From the NCBI RefSeq assembly GCF_000374525.1, contig NZ_KB894575.1:310001-374000 (forward strand): a stretch of 64,000 nt of DNA, written 5' to 3'. Shown piece after piece: positions 18,227 to 26,605 of this stretch; position 1 is the stretch's first letter; each line of letters opens with the position of its first letter. The DNA comes from Amorphus coralli DSM 19760. GTDB lineage: Bacteria > Pseudomonadota > Alphaproteobacteria > Rhizobiales > Amorphaceae. Both the position numbers and the translations under genes were made by a program. Below the pieces are notes generated by a model. It had not been told where the DNA came from, did not search any database, and worked only from the letters and a program-made list of their open reading frames with translations.

Positions 18227-19387
18227 GTGAAACAGCAACGCATCGGCATCATCATGCACGGGGTCACGGGCCGGATGGGGATGAACCAGCATCTCATCCG
18301 CTCCATTCTCGCCATCCAGGCGGAGGGCGGCGTCGCCCTGTCGGACGGCACCCGGCTCATGCCCGATCCGATCATCGTCGGCCGCAACGCCGACAAGGTC
18401 GAAGCCCTCGCCCGCAAGCACGGCGTGGAGCGCTTCACCACGGATCTCGACGCCGCGCTCGCCAACCCCGACGACACGATCTTCTTCGATGCCGCGTCCA
18501 CGCAGATGCGTCCCGGCCTGCTGCGCAAGGCCATCGATGCCGGCAAGCACGTCTATTCGGAAAAGCCGGTCTCGGAAGGGCTGGACGAGGCCGTCGCGAT
18601 TGCCCGCCACGCCCGCGAGAAGGGCGTGAAAAACGGCATCGTCCACGACAAGCTCGACCTGCCGGGCCTCCTCAAGCTCAAGCGCCTTCGCGAGCTCGGC
18701 TTCTTCGGCAAGATCCTGAGCGTGAAGGGCGAGTTCGGCTACTGGGTGTTCACCGGCGACGACCTGACGCCACAGCGTCCCTCCTGGAACTACCGGATCG
18801 AGGATGGCGGCGGCATCATTTCCGACATGCTCTGCCACTGGCGTTACGTGCTCGACAACGTGGTGGCGCCGGTCAAGTCGGTAAGCTGCCTGGCGGCCAC
18901 CCACATCGACACCCGCCTCGACGAGCGCGGCGAGCGCTACAAGGCCACCGCCGATGACGCCGCCTACGCCACCTTCTTGCTGGACGGCCCGGACGGCGAA
19001 ATCGTCGCCCACATCAATTCCAGCTGGTGCACCCGCGTGCGCCGCGACGACCTGGTGACCTTCCAGGTCGACGGCACCCACGGCTCCGCTGTCGCCGGGC
19101 TGCACAAGTGCTTTTCCCAGCACCGCGTCAACACGCCCAAGCCCGTCTGGAATCCGGACGAGCCGCAGACGCTGGACTTCTTCGAAGACTGGGAAGAGGT
19201 GCCGGACAACACGGTCTTCGACAACGGCTTCAAGGTGCAGTGGGAGCAGTTCCTGCGCCATGTCGCCGAGGACGCGCCGTGGTCCTACACTTTGGCGGAA
19301 GGCGCCAAGGGCGTGCAGCTCGCTCAGGCCGGCTACACCTCGTCGAAGGAGCGCCGCTGGGTCGATCTGGAGGACCTCGACCTGTGA
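18227..19387 (+). CDS. Gfo/Idh/MocA-type NAD(P)-dependent oxidoreductase
   Basis: A 386-residue dehydrogenase. The N-terminal nucleotide fold shows HGVTGRMG; the family EKP motif occurs as YSEKPVSEG at about residue 106. The C-terminal half has the alpha/beta substrate domain, with DMLCHWRYVLDN near the catalytic region. Relatives oxidise sugar or cyclitol hydroxyls. The GTG start has AGAGGA about nine bases upstream and lies just after the operator dyad. The stop overlaps the next gene (GTGA). Substrate unknown. Confidence 0.85.
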   Translation: MKQQRIGIIMHGVTGRMGMNQHLIRSILAIQAEGGVALSDGTRLMPDPIIVGRNADKVEALARKHGVERFTTDLDAALANPDDTIFFDAASTQMRPGLLRKAIDAGKHVYSEKPVSEGLDEAVAIARHAREKGVKNGIVHDKLDLPGLLKLKRLRELGFFGKILSVKGEFGYWVFTGDDLTPQRPSWNYRIEDGGGIISDMLCHWRYVLDNVVAPVKSVSCLAATHIDTRLDERGERYKATADDAAYATFLLDGPDGEIVAHINSSWCTRVRRDDLVTFQVDGTHGSAVAGLHKCFSQHRVNTPKPVWNPDEPQTLDFFEDWEEVPDNTVFDNGFKVQWEQFLRHVAEDAPWSYTLAEGAKGVQLAQAGYTSSKERRWVDLEDLDL

Positions 19388-20529
19388 GCACGACGCTTCA
19401 TCTTCCCGGCAGCGACGTCACCCTTCAGGCCGGGCCCGCAGTGTCGGGCAGCGGCGGCTGGACGCGCACCGCGTACGCCGCGGCTCATGTCGTCTCCGAT
19501 CCGCTCGCCGACTGCGACCCGTGGCTTGACGCGGCGCTCGACTGGGACAGGACGCTCGCCTTCCGCGAGCATCTCTGGTCGCTGGGCTTCGGCGTGGCGG
19601 AAGCGATGGACACCGCCCAGCGCGGCATGGGCCTCGACTGGCCCACCTCGCTGGAACTGATCCGCCGCTCCACCGAACTGGCAAAGGCGGGCGGTCATCT
19701 GATCGCTTCCGGTGCCGGCACGGACCATCTGGCGCCCGGTCCGGACGTCACCGTCGATGACGTGATCCGGGCCTACGAGGAGCAATGCGAGGCGGTGGAG
19801 GCCACCGGCAGCCGCGTCATCCTCATGGCGAGCCGGGCGCTCGCAGCGGCCGCGAAGAGCCCGGACGACTACGGCCGCGTCTATGGCCGGGTCCTGTCCG
19901 GCCTGTCGCAGCCGGCGATCCTGCACTGGCTCGGCGAAATGTTCGATCCGGCGCTCGCGGGCTATTGGGGATCAGCCGACCACATGGCGGCGATGGACAC
20001 CTGCCTTTCGGTGATCCAGGCGAACGCCAACAAGGTCGACGGCATCAAGATCAGCCTCCTGTCGGCCGAAAAGGAAATCGCCATGCGGCGCCGCCTGCCT
20101 GACGGCGTGCGCATGTATACCGGCGACGACTTCAACTATCCCGACCTGATCGCCGGCGACGACGACGGCTACTCCCACGCCCTGCTCGGCATCTTCGATC
20201 CGATCGCCGGCGTCGCCGCCAAGGCACTGTCGGAGCTCGCCGCCGGTGACGCCGACGCCTATGCAGCAACGTTCGCGCCGACGGTCCCGCTGTCGCGTCA
20301 CATCTTCAAGGCGCCCACCCGCTTCTACAAGACGGGCGTGGTCTTCCTGGCCTACCTGAACGGTCACCAGGACCACTTCACCATGGTCGGCGGCCAGGAA
20401 AGCACCCGCTCCACCGTGCATCTCGCGGAAATCGTGCGGCTGGCCAACACCGCCGGCCTGTTCCCCGATCCCGAGCTTGCCGCCGCGCGAGCGCGGCCCG
20501 TCTTCGCGGCACGCGGGCTGTCGACGTGA
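19384..20529 (+). CDS. DUF993 family protein (aldolase-like barrel)
   Basis: A 381-residue protein with LIASGAGTDHL, VDGIKISLLSAEKE and MYTGDDFNYPDLI segments, which I recognise as the DUF993 pattern, a family distantly like dihydrodipicolinate synthase/aldolase barrels. The Lys in GIKISLL sits where a Schiff-base lysine would be in such barrels, but that is inference. It is locked between the dehydrogenase and the second TIM barrel by 4-bp overlaps, so it probably acts on the same intermediate, perhaps by C-C cleavage. No function is established for the family as far as I know. Confidence 0.7.
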   Translation: MSTTLHLPGSDVTLQAGPAVSGSGGWTRTAYAAAHVVSDPLADCDPWLDAALDWDRTLAFREHLWSLGFGVAEAMDTAQRGMGLDWPTSLELIRRSTELAKAGGHLIASGAGTDHLAPGPDVTVDDVIRAYEEQCEAVEATGSRVILMASRALAAAAKSPDDYGRVYGRVLSGLSQPAILHWLGEMFDPALAGYWGSADHMAAMDTCLSVIQANANKVDGIKISLLSAEKEIAMRRRLPDGVRMYTGDDFNYPDLIAGDDDGYSHALLGIFDPIAGVAAKALSELAAGDADAYAATFAPTVPLSRHIFKAPTRFYKTGVVFLAYLNGHQDHFTMVGGQESTRSTVHLAEIVRLANTAGLFPDPELAAARARPVFAARGLST

Positions 20530-21353
20530 GCGGGGTCCCGGCGGAACGCCTCTCCCTCAACACGGCGACGGTCCGGGCCCAGTGGTCGCTGGCGGAGTGC
20601 ATCGAGGGCTGCGCGCGCCACGGCATCGGCGGCATCTCGCCCTGGCGCGACAAACTGCACGAGATGGGAGTGGATGCCGCCGCCCGCGCCATCCGGGACG
20701 CCGGACTATCGGTCTCCGGCCTGTGCCGGGGCGGCTGGTTCACCGCCAGCGGCGCCCTCGACCAGTCGGTGATCGACGACAACCGGCGAGCCGTGGACGA
20801 AGCCGCCGCGCTGGAGGCCGCCTGCCTGGTCATGGTCGTCGGCGGTCTTCCGGACGGCAGCAGGGATCTGCCCGGAGCCTGGAAGCTGGTCGAGGACGGG
20901 CTCGCCGCCACTCTTGACTACGCGCGCACGGTCGGCGTGAAGATCGCCATCGAGCCGCTGCACCCGATGTATGCCGCCGACCGCGCCTGCGTGAACACCA
21001 CGGGGCAGGCTCTCGACATCTGCGACCGGCTGGGCGACGGCATCGGCTGCGCCCTCGACGTCTATCACGTGTGGTGGGACCCGGAACTGGAGGTGCAGAT
21101 CGCGCGGGCCGGCCGCGAGAGGCTGATGGCCTTCCATGTCTGCGACTGGCTCGTGCCGACCCGCGATCTCCTCACCGACCGCGGCATGATGGGCGACGGC
21201 GTCATCGACATTCCGCGCCTGCGCGGCCTCGTCGAGGCACAGGGGTTCGACGGCCTCGTCGAGGTGGAGATCTTTTCCGAACTGGACTGGTGGACCCGCG
21301 ACGCCGACGAGGTGCTCGCGGCCGTCTTGGAGCGTGGGCGAACGGCCTGCTGA
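20526..21353 (+). CDS. Sugar phosphate isomerase/epimerase-like TIM barrel (second copy)
   Basis: A 275-residue barrel, different from the copy at 15997. Candidate metal ligands: Glu in AIEPLHP, Asp and His in ALDVYHVWW, His in FHVCDW, Glu in VEVEIFSE. These fit xylose-isomerase-like TIM barrels. The GTG start overlaps the DUF993 stop. It is the last enzyme gene of the unit; a TetR regulator follows after a 112-base gap. Confidence 0.8.
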   Translation: MSGVPAERLSLNTATVRAQWSLAECIEGCARHGIGGISPWRDKLHEMGVDAAARAIRDAGLSVSGLCRGGWFTASGALDQSVIDDNRRAVDEAAALEAACLVMVVGGLPDGSRDLPGAWKLVEDGLAATLDYARTVGVKIAIEPLHPMYAADRACVNTTGQALDICDRLGDGIGCALDVYHVWWDPELEVQIARAGRERLMAFHVCDWLVPTRDLLTDRGMMGDGVIDIPRLRGLVEAQGFDGLVEVEIFSELDWWTRDADEVLAAVLERGRTAC

Positions 21354-21465
21354 GCGGACCCGTCGGTCCCGGGCTCTCCGTGGAAACGCCCGGGATCGCC
21401 GCCCATTCGGGGCGTGGCGCCGCGATCTGGCCAAGAGAAAGTCAGGCGGCTATAGACCTCCGATC

Positions 21466-22155
21466 ATGGCAGAACTTTCCCCGACCAGACCGAAAAAGAA
21501 ACGCCGGCGCAACGCCGAGCAGACGCGCGAGGACATTCTTCAGGCCGCTCTGGAAGAGTTTTCCGATATGGGCGTCTCGGGCGCGCGGGTGGACCGGATC
21601 GCGGCGCGGGCCGGCGTCAGCAAGCCGATGATCTACGACTATTTCGGCGACAAGAACGCCGTCTACAAGGCGGCGCTGCGGGAAGCCTACGTCCAGATCC
21701 GCCACGGCGAGGAGAACCTCAAGCTCGACCCCGACGATCCCGAGGCTGCGGTGCGCGAGCTGGTCAGCTTCACCATGAACCATTTTCGGCGCAAGCCGTG
21801 GTTCATCCGGATGCTCAACTCCGAGAACCTGGTCGGCGGCGACACGATCCGCAGCCTGCACGACGCGGCCGACATCCAGTCGATTCTCCTGAAACGCCTC
21901 GAAGAGGTGCTGGTGCGGGGCGAGACCCAGGGCGTCTTCCACCGGAAGGTGGACCCGAAGGAATTCTACGTCTTCATCGCCTCGCTCTGCTATTTCCCCA
22001 TCTCCAACATGCACACGCTGCGGGCCGTCTTCCGCATCGACATCGACGAGGCTTGGCTCGACCGACGGGCCAACGAAGCCTCCGACATGCTGCTTACATA
22101 CCTGAAGACATCCGGCGACCACGATCCCACCCCGCCTGGGAAGGCCGCGCTTTAG
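21466..22155 (+). CDS. TetR-family regulator of the catabolic cluster
   Basis: A 229-residue protein with a basic N-terminus (RPKKKRRRN) and a TetR helix-turn-helix at about 18-62 (VDRIAARAGVSKPMIYDYF). The C-terminal ligand domain contains NHFRRKPWFIRML. It is the only regulator gene in the block, so it is the natural candidate for binding CTACC-N4-GGTAG in the two upstream promoters. The ATG at 21466 is preferred over an earlier ATG, which would add 44 atypical residues. Confidence 0.88.
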   Translation: MAELSPTRPKKKRRRNAEQTREDILQAALEEFSDMGVSGARVDRIAARAGVSKPMIYDYFGDKNAVYKAALREAYVQIRHGEENLKLDPDDPEAAVRELVSFTMNHFRRKPWFIRMLNSENLVGGDTIRSLHDAADIQSILLKRLEEVLVRGETQGVFHRKVDPKEFYVFIASLCYFPISNMHTLRAVFRIDIDEAWLDRRANEASDMLLTYLKTSGDHDPTPPGKAAL

Positions 22156-22409
22156 GATCCGCCCTTGAGGCGTCGTTCGCACGCCAAGCTGTCGACACGG
22201 CCGGCTTGGTGCCGGTCAGAGGCCACGCACCCGTACGGGTTTTCCCTTACGTAGCCATCCGGGTCTGCCAATGCTCCCGCAGATTGACGATAAAGATTCG
22301 TCTTCGACAGGCTGCCCAATCTGCTCGGGGGAGCCAACCGCAATTTTCGGGCACGCCGGCACAGACCGGCGTTCCATTCAAGCGGAGAAGACACGAGGGG
22401 GAGTTGCAG

Positions 22410-22889
22410 ATGACCGACGACCAGTCCTTGCCGGATCTGTTCGCTCGTGGTGGCGACACCGGGCGGGATGGCATCGACGGTGGCCGGCCAGCCGGAGCCC
22501 CGGCCGGCAAGTCAGAACCGATGTCCCCCGGCGTCCGTTCCATCCTGCTTGTCGAGGACGACGCCGCGGTGCGCGAGGCGTTGCGGACGGTCCTGGAGTT
22601 CGACGGCTATGCCGTCACCGAATTCGACAGTGCCGAGGCACTGCTTGAACAGCCAGTTGCCGACAACGCCGGCTTCCTGATTCTCGACGTGAACCTGCCC
22701 GGCATGAGCGGCCTCAAGGCGCTCGAACACCTGCGCCGCACCGAGGTCTGGGCGCCTGCCGTGATCGTCAGCGCGCGCGCCACCGACGAGATGCGCCAGG
22801 AAGCCCGGCGCCTGAACGCGGTCGACCTGCTCACCAAGCCCATCGACATCGATGCGCTGCTCGATATCCTCGCGCGCGCCTGCCGCTGA
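22410..22889 (+). CDS. Stand-alone response-regulator receiver protein
   Basis: A 159-residue protein: about 40 disordered residues, then a receiver domain with the acidic pocket Glu49-Asp50-Asp51, phosphoacceptor Asp93 (LILDVNLPG), Ser121 and Lys143 (LTKP). The sequence is closest in style to FixJ/TodT receivers, but no output domain is present. No histidine kinase lies nearby, so the partner is unknown. A strong AGGGGGAG precedes the ATG. It converges with the TRAP operon. Confidence 0.85.
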   Translation: MTDDQSLPDLFARGGDTGRDGIDGGRPAGAPAGKSEPMSPGVRSILLVEDDAAVREALRTVLEFDGYAVTEFDSAEALLEQPVADNAGFLILDVNLPGMSGLKALEHLRRTEVWAPAVIVSARATDEMRQEARRLNAVDLLTKPIDIDALLDILARACR

Positions 22890-22924
22890 GGAGCCGGTCA
22901 CGGGCCTCCCGGCAACGCCGCGCC

Positions 22925-24262
22925 CTACATCCCGATCCAGCGGCCGATATAGACGAGGTCGGGGAAGCTGACGATCAGCGCAACGACCAGCAGCATCATC
23001 AGCGCGAACGGCGCGGCACCGGAGAAGATGTCGCCCAGCTTGATCCGCTCGTCCGGTAGCGAGCCCTTGATGACGAAGCACGCCATTCCGAGCGGTGGCG
23101 TCAGCAGTCCGATCTCCACGGTGATGATGGTGACGATGCCGAACCAGACGATGTCGGCGCCCATGCCCTTCAGGATGGGCAGGAACAGCGGCACCATGAT
23201 CAGGATGATCGAGACGGAATCGATGATCGTGCCGAGGAGCAGGATCACCGCAATGTAGATCAGCATCACGATCAAGAAGCTGTCGCCGTCGCCGGCGACG
23301 AGCTTCGACAGCCAGAACGGCACGCCCGCCACGGTGAGCGCGCGGCTGTACATGGTCGCGGCAATGATCAGGAAACACACCGAGGCGGTGATGTGCCCCG
23401 TCTCCAGAAGCACCTTCCACAGGCCCTTCGGCGTCAGCGACCGGCGCGCGATGGCGATGATCAGCGCGGCGAACGAGCCGATCGCGCCGGCTTCCGTCGG
23501 CGTGAAGACGCCGCCATAGATGCCGCCCAGCACGATGACGATGAGGAGGACCAGCGGACCACCCTTGCGCAGCAGGTCGAGGCCCGAGAGCGCCGGCCGT
23601 CCCGCATCGTCGTGCAGGTCGGCAAAGCGGCGGTCGACGTCGTAGACGAAGCGCGGCACAAGGTAGGCCATGCCGATGATGCCGGCGCAGTAGACGGCGG
23701 ACAGCAGGATGCCGGGGCCGATGCCGGCGTAGAACATCATGCCGATCGACTGGTCGGTGAGAATTGCGTAGATGATCAGCAGGATCGACGGCGGGATCAG
23801 CATGCCCAGCACCGACGATCCGGCTACCACGCCCACGGCGAAGCGCGGGTGATAGCCTAGGCGCAGCATCTCCGGCACGGCCACCCGGGTGAACACCGCG
23901 GCCGCCGCGATCGACACGCCCGTCACCGCCGCGAAGACGGCGTTGGAGGTCACCGTGGCCAGTCCCAGCCCGCCGCGGATGCGCCTGAGGAAATGGTCAG
24001 CCACGTCGTAGGCATCCCGGCCGACATTCGACGCGCTCATGATCAGGCCCATGAGGACGAACAGCGGGATGACCGCGAAGGTCTGGCTGGAAATGCTGTC
24101 TGCGGCGGCCAGCGTCAGGAGGTGGACCGCGATCGGCGCCCCCTTGAGCAGCGTCACCAGCGCGAACGAGACCAGCGACAGCGCCACGGCGATGTAGGCG
24201 CCGGCATAGATCAGCAGCACGATGGCCCCGATGGAGATCAGTCCGAGTTCGTAGGGAGCCAT
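22925..24262 (-). CDS. TRAP transporter large permease (DctM type), first system
   Basis: About 445 residues with 12 or so helices. Typical DctM stretches include FAVIPLFVLMG, VLGMLIPPSILLIIYAI and FTPTEAGAIG. It is the sodium-coupled permease of a TRAP system. Start at the ATG with GGGGAG upstream; an in-frame codon 15 residues earlier is less likely. It is the last gene of a CMD-OsmC-dctP-dctQ-dctM unit. Confidence 0.92.
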   Translation of the reverse strand: MAPYELGLISIGAIVLLIYAGAYIAVALSLVSFALVTLLKGAPIAVHLLTLAAADSISSQTFAVIPLFVLMGLIMSASNVGRDAYDVADHFLRRIRGGLGLATVTSNAVFAAVTGVSIAAAAVFTRVAVPEMLRLGYHPRFAVGVVAGSSVLGMLIPPSILLIIYAILTDQSIGMMFYAGIGPGILLSAVYCAGIIGMAYLVPRFVYDVDRRFADLHDDAGRPALSGLDLLRKGGPLVLLIVIVLGGIYGGVFTPTEAGAIGSFAALIIAIARRSLTPKGLWKVLLETGHITASVCFLIIAATMYSRALTVAGVPFWLSKLVAGDGDSFLIVMLIYIAVILLLGTIIDSVSIILIMVPLFLPILKGMGADIVWFGIVTIITVEIGLLTPPLGMACFVIKGSLPDERIKLGDIFSGAAPFALMMLLVVALIVSFPDLVYIGRWIGM

Positions 24263-24281
24263 CGCGGTTCCGTCTCCCCAA

Positions 24282-24761
24282 TCAGGGCTGGCCGCGGCCG
24301 AGCGCACGCATCAGGCTGACATTCCGCCCCGCGAGCACCAGGAACTGGACGATGCCGAACGCCGCACCGATGAGCAGGATCGCCTCCAGTGGCCACATGG
24401 GCGCCCGAAAGATTCCCGGATTGCCCTTGTAGTAGCCGTTCTCCCAGGCTGCGATCAGGCGGGGCAACTGGCCGTAGACGATCACCGCGAGCACGAACGC
24501 GCCCATCAGATTGAACAGCGTCCTGAGCGCCAGGTTGAAGCGGGGAGCCCGGCGATCCGTGAGGTCGAGCAGCATTTCGGACCGCGTGAGTTTGCCGACC
24601 GCGATGGCATGGGCGAGCTGCAGGTAGACGATCGCGACGATCCCCATCTCCGTCAGCTCCACCGCCCCGTCCAGCGGTGCGTTGAAGAGCCAGCGGCCGA
24701 TCACGTCGATGTTGACGATCACCGCCATCGCCAGCACGACCAGCGCGCCGAGCGTATTCAT
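24282..24761 (-). CDS. TRAP transporter small permease (DctQ type), first system
   Basis: About 159 residues with four helices, starting MNTLGALVVLAMAVIVNIDV and containing WLFNAPLDGAVELTEMG, the usual DctQ pattern. An ATG at 24854 would add 31 residues, but that extra stretch spans a perfect 11-bp stem-loop and is Pro/His-rich, so I place the start at 24761. Confidence 0.82.
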   Translation of the reverse strand: MNTLGALVVLAMAVIVNIDVIGRWLFNAPLDGAVELTEMGIVAIVYLQLAHAIAVGKLTRSEMLLDLTDRRAPRFNLALRTLFNLMGAFVLAVIVYGQLPRLIAAWENGYYKGNPGIFRAPMWPLEAILLIGAAFGIVQFLVLAGRNVSLMRALGRGQP

Positions 24762-24802
24762 TCCGGTCACCGCCGGAGTCAGGCCGGGGATGCACGGCGC
24801 AT

Positions 24803-24833
24803 GATCCCGGGGAGAGGTATCTTCCCCGGGATC
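24803..24833 (-). other. Stem-loop between dctP and dctQ
   Basis: GATCCCGGGGA and TCCCCGGGATC form a perfect 11-bp stem with a 9-base loop, 52 bases after the dctP stop. There is no T-run. Similar hairpins between dctP and dctQ are known in TRAP operons, where they favour more binding protein than permease. Confidence 0.6.
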
Positions 24834-24884
24834 GCCTGGTTGGTGGTGAGCCATCGATCGTCTCTTTCCGAAGACGATGCGGGA

Positions 24885-25952
24885 CTAGTTCTGGTCCCAC
24901 TGGCGGGCAATCGGCTGATCGGCCGCGCGCATCGCTTCCATATAATCGTGCAGGATATCGTTACCCGGAATGCCCTGGGCTTCCAGCTCGTCGGCCCATT
25001 CCTGCGCGATGTTGGGCAGCGTGGCCGCCCATTCGAGCCGCTCCTGCTCGTCGATCTCCGACACCGTGCCGCCGGAGTCCTTGAAGGTGGCGATGGCCTT
25101 CTCGCCGACCTCGGCCGCGAACTCACCAATGGCGACGCCGTAAGCCTTGGCGCCCGTCGTCAGAGCGTCCTTCACCTCGTCCGGCAGGCGCCCCCAGGTG
25201 TCCTTGTTGACGTTCACGGCGTAGGTATTGGCGCCGCCCAGGTTGGCGTTGAAGTAATAGTCGCAGACCTCGTAGAACTTCAGCGAGACGACCGCCTCGC
25301 CCCACACCAGCATGGCGTCGGTCACGCCGGTCTGGGTCATGTTGTAGAAGTTGCCGAGGTTGGCGTTCACGCCGACGGCGCCGATCGGCTCCATCCAGCG
25401 CAGGTTCGGCCCGATGCCGCCGATTTTCAGGCCCTCGATGTCACCGACGGTGTCGATCGGCTTGGCCGAGCAGACGACGTAATTGTCGGCAATGCCGGAG
25501 GCCGACAGCGTCACCTGGTTGAACTTGTCCCACGTCTCGGTGAAGGCAGGATATTTCTCCACTAGCTCATCGACCACCTCGTGGACGAGCACCATGTCGG
25601 TGGTGGTGAACGGCGTCACGTACCCGATCAGATAGAGCGGGATCTTGTCGGCGTGAATGGCGGTGACGATGACTCCCACGTCGGCGAGGCCGGTCTGCAC
25701 GGCCTCCAGCTCGCCACCCGGCGTGGCCAGCGTGCCGGAAAAGGCTTCCTGCCAGTTGATCTCGTAGGTGCCGGTCTTGGCGAGTTCCGCGTCCACCGTC
25801 GGGATAAAGCTTTCCTGCAGCATCTTCACCGCGGCGACGCTTGGCGAGAAGCCGGAGACGATCGTCAGATCGACCGCTTCTTGTGCGCTGGCCGGTGCCG
25901 CCACGAGCGCGGCAAGCCCGAGCCCCAGTCCCAGGCCCTTGAAGTTCCTCAT
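24885..25952 (-). CDS. TRAP transporter solute-binding protein (DctP type), first system
   Basis: A 355-residue periplasmic protein with a signal peptide at 1-23 (ASA|Q). The body shows the TRAP binding-protein layout, with NWQEAFSGTLATPGGELEAV early, then GLKIGGIGPNLRWM where the carboxylate-binding Arg usually sits. GGAGGAG precedes the ATG. The ligand is probably an organic acid; which one cannot be told. A CMD/AhpD-like and an OsmC protein are encoded upstream on the same strand. Confidence 0.9.
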   Translation of the reverse strand: MRNFKGLGLGLGLAALVAAPASAQEAVDLTIVSGFSPSVAAVKMLQESFIPTVDAELAKTGTYEINWQEAFSGTLATPGGELEAVQTGLADVGVIVTAIHADKIPLYLIGYVTPFTTTDMVLVHEVVDELVEKYPAFTETWDKFNQVTLSASGIADNYVVCSAKPIDTVGDIEGLKIGGIGPNLRWMEPIGAVGVNANLGNFYNMTQTGVTDAMLVWGEAVVSLKFYEVCDYYFNANLGGANTYAVNVNKDTWGRLPDEVKDALTTGAKAYGVAIGEFAAEVGEKAIATFKDSGGTVSEIDEQERLEWAATLPNIAQEWADELEAQGIPGNDILHDYMEAMRAADQPIARQWDQN

Positions 25953-25989
25953 CGTGTCTCCTCCCACGGTTCTTGGTCGTCTTGTTGTG

Positions 25990-26007
25990 CCGCCCGGTGC
26001 CGGGCGG
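25990..26007 (-). other. GC-rich hairpin between osmC-like gene and dctP
   Basis: CCGCCCGG and CCGGGCGG face each other across a very short loop in the 149-base gap. No T-run follows on either strand, so the role is uncertain; mRNA processing is possible. Confidence 0.35.
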
Positions 26008-26101
26008 TCGTCCGCGCCCTCAGCCTGCCCGCCGTGCCGGGCTCGCCGAAAGCGCAATCCTGTCCGATCCGGACATTAACCGTCCTTCTCCGATGCAGGG
26101 C

Positions 26102-26605
26102 TCAGGCGTCGGTCCACGCTCCCTCATTGATGCGCAGCCGGTGCGTCACGGTGTTCGGCACGGCCAGGGTCTGTTCCACGAAGCAGCCCCGCTTGGCCGC
26201 CTCCACCAGGCGCGCCACGTCCTCGGCGGGCGCGTCGGAGACCACGTCGACGTCGAGATGGAAGCCGCGCGGACTGCCTTCGTAGGGCCCGACCGTACCG
26301 GTCTCCGCCGTCCACTCGGCCCGGCAGCGGACCTTCACGTCCGACACTTCGATCTTCAGCTTGCGCGAGAAGGCCCGGATCTGGGTCATCAGGCAGCCGA
26401 CGAGGCCGGTCAGGAAGAATTCCAGAGGCGTCGGTGCCGTCCCCTCGCCCCCCTGGAACGGGCCTTCGTCCGTGGCCAGCATGTTGACGGAGGTGAACGG
26501 CGCGCGTGCCGTCAGCGTCACCTCGTTGCGCATCTTGCCGACGGCGACGCCTTCCGCGTCGAAGACGACCTCGAATACCTGCTTTCCGCTCATCGCCTCA
26601 CTCAC
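26102..26605 (-). CDS. OsmC/Ohr-family thiol peroxidase-like protein
   Basis: About 167 residues. The two family cysteines are present: one in TGLVGCLMTQ and one in KRGCFVEQ. OsmC/Ohr proteins reduce organic hydroperoxides through this pair. The GTG at 26605 overlaps the upstream stop (GTGA) and has GAGG at seven bases; an ATG at 26593 is the alternative. It is part of the unit driven from upstream of the CMD gene. Confidence 0.82.
   Translation of the reverse strand: MSEAMSGKQVFEVVFDAEGVAVGKMRNEVTLTARAPFTSVNMLATDEGPFQGGEGTAPTPLEFFLTGLVGCLMTQIRAFSRKLKIEVSDVKVRCRAEWTAETGTVGPYEGSPRGFHLDVDVVSDAPAEDVARLVEAAKRGCFVEQTLAVPNTVTHRLRINEGAWTDA

Noticed and set aside
24762-24854. Starting dctQ at the ATG at 24854.
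   Set aside because: The extra 31 residues are Pro/His-rich and cover an 11-bp perfect stem-loop typical of the dctP-dctQ gap.
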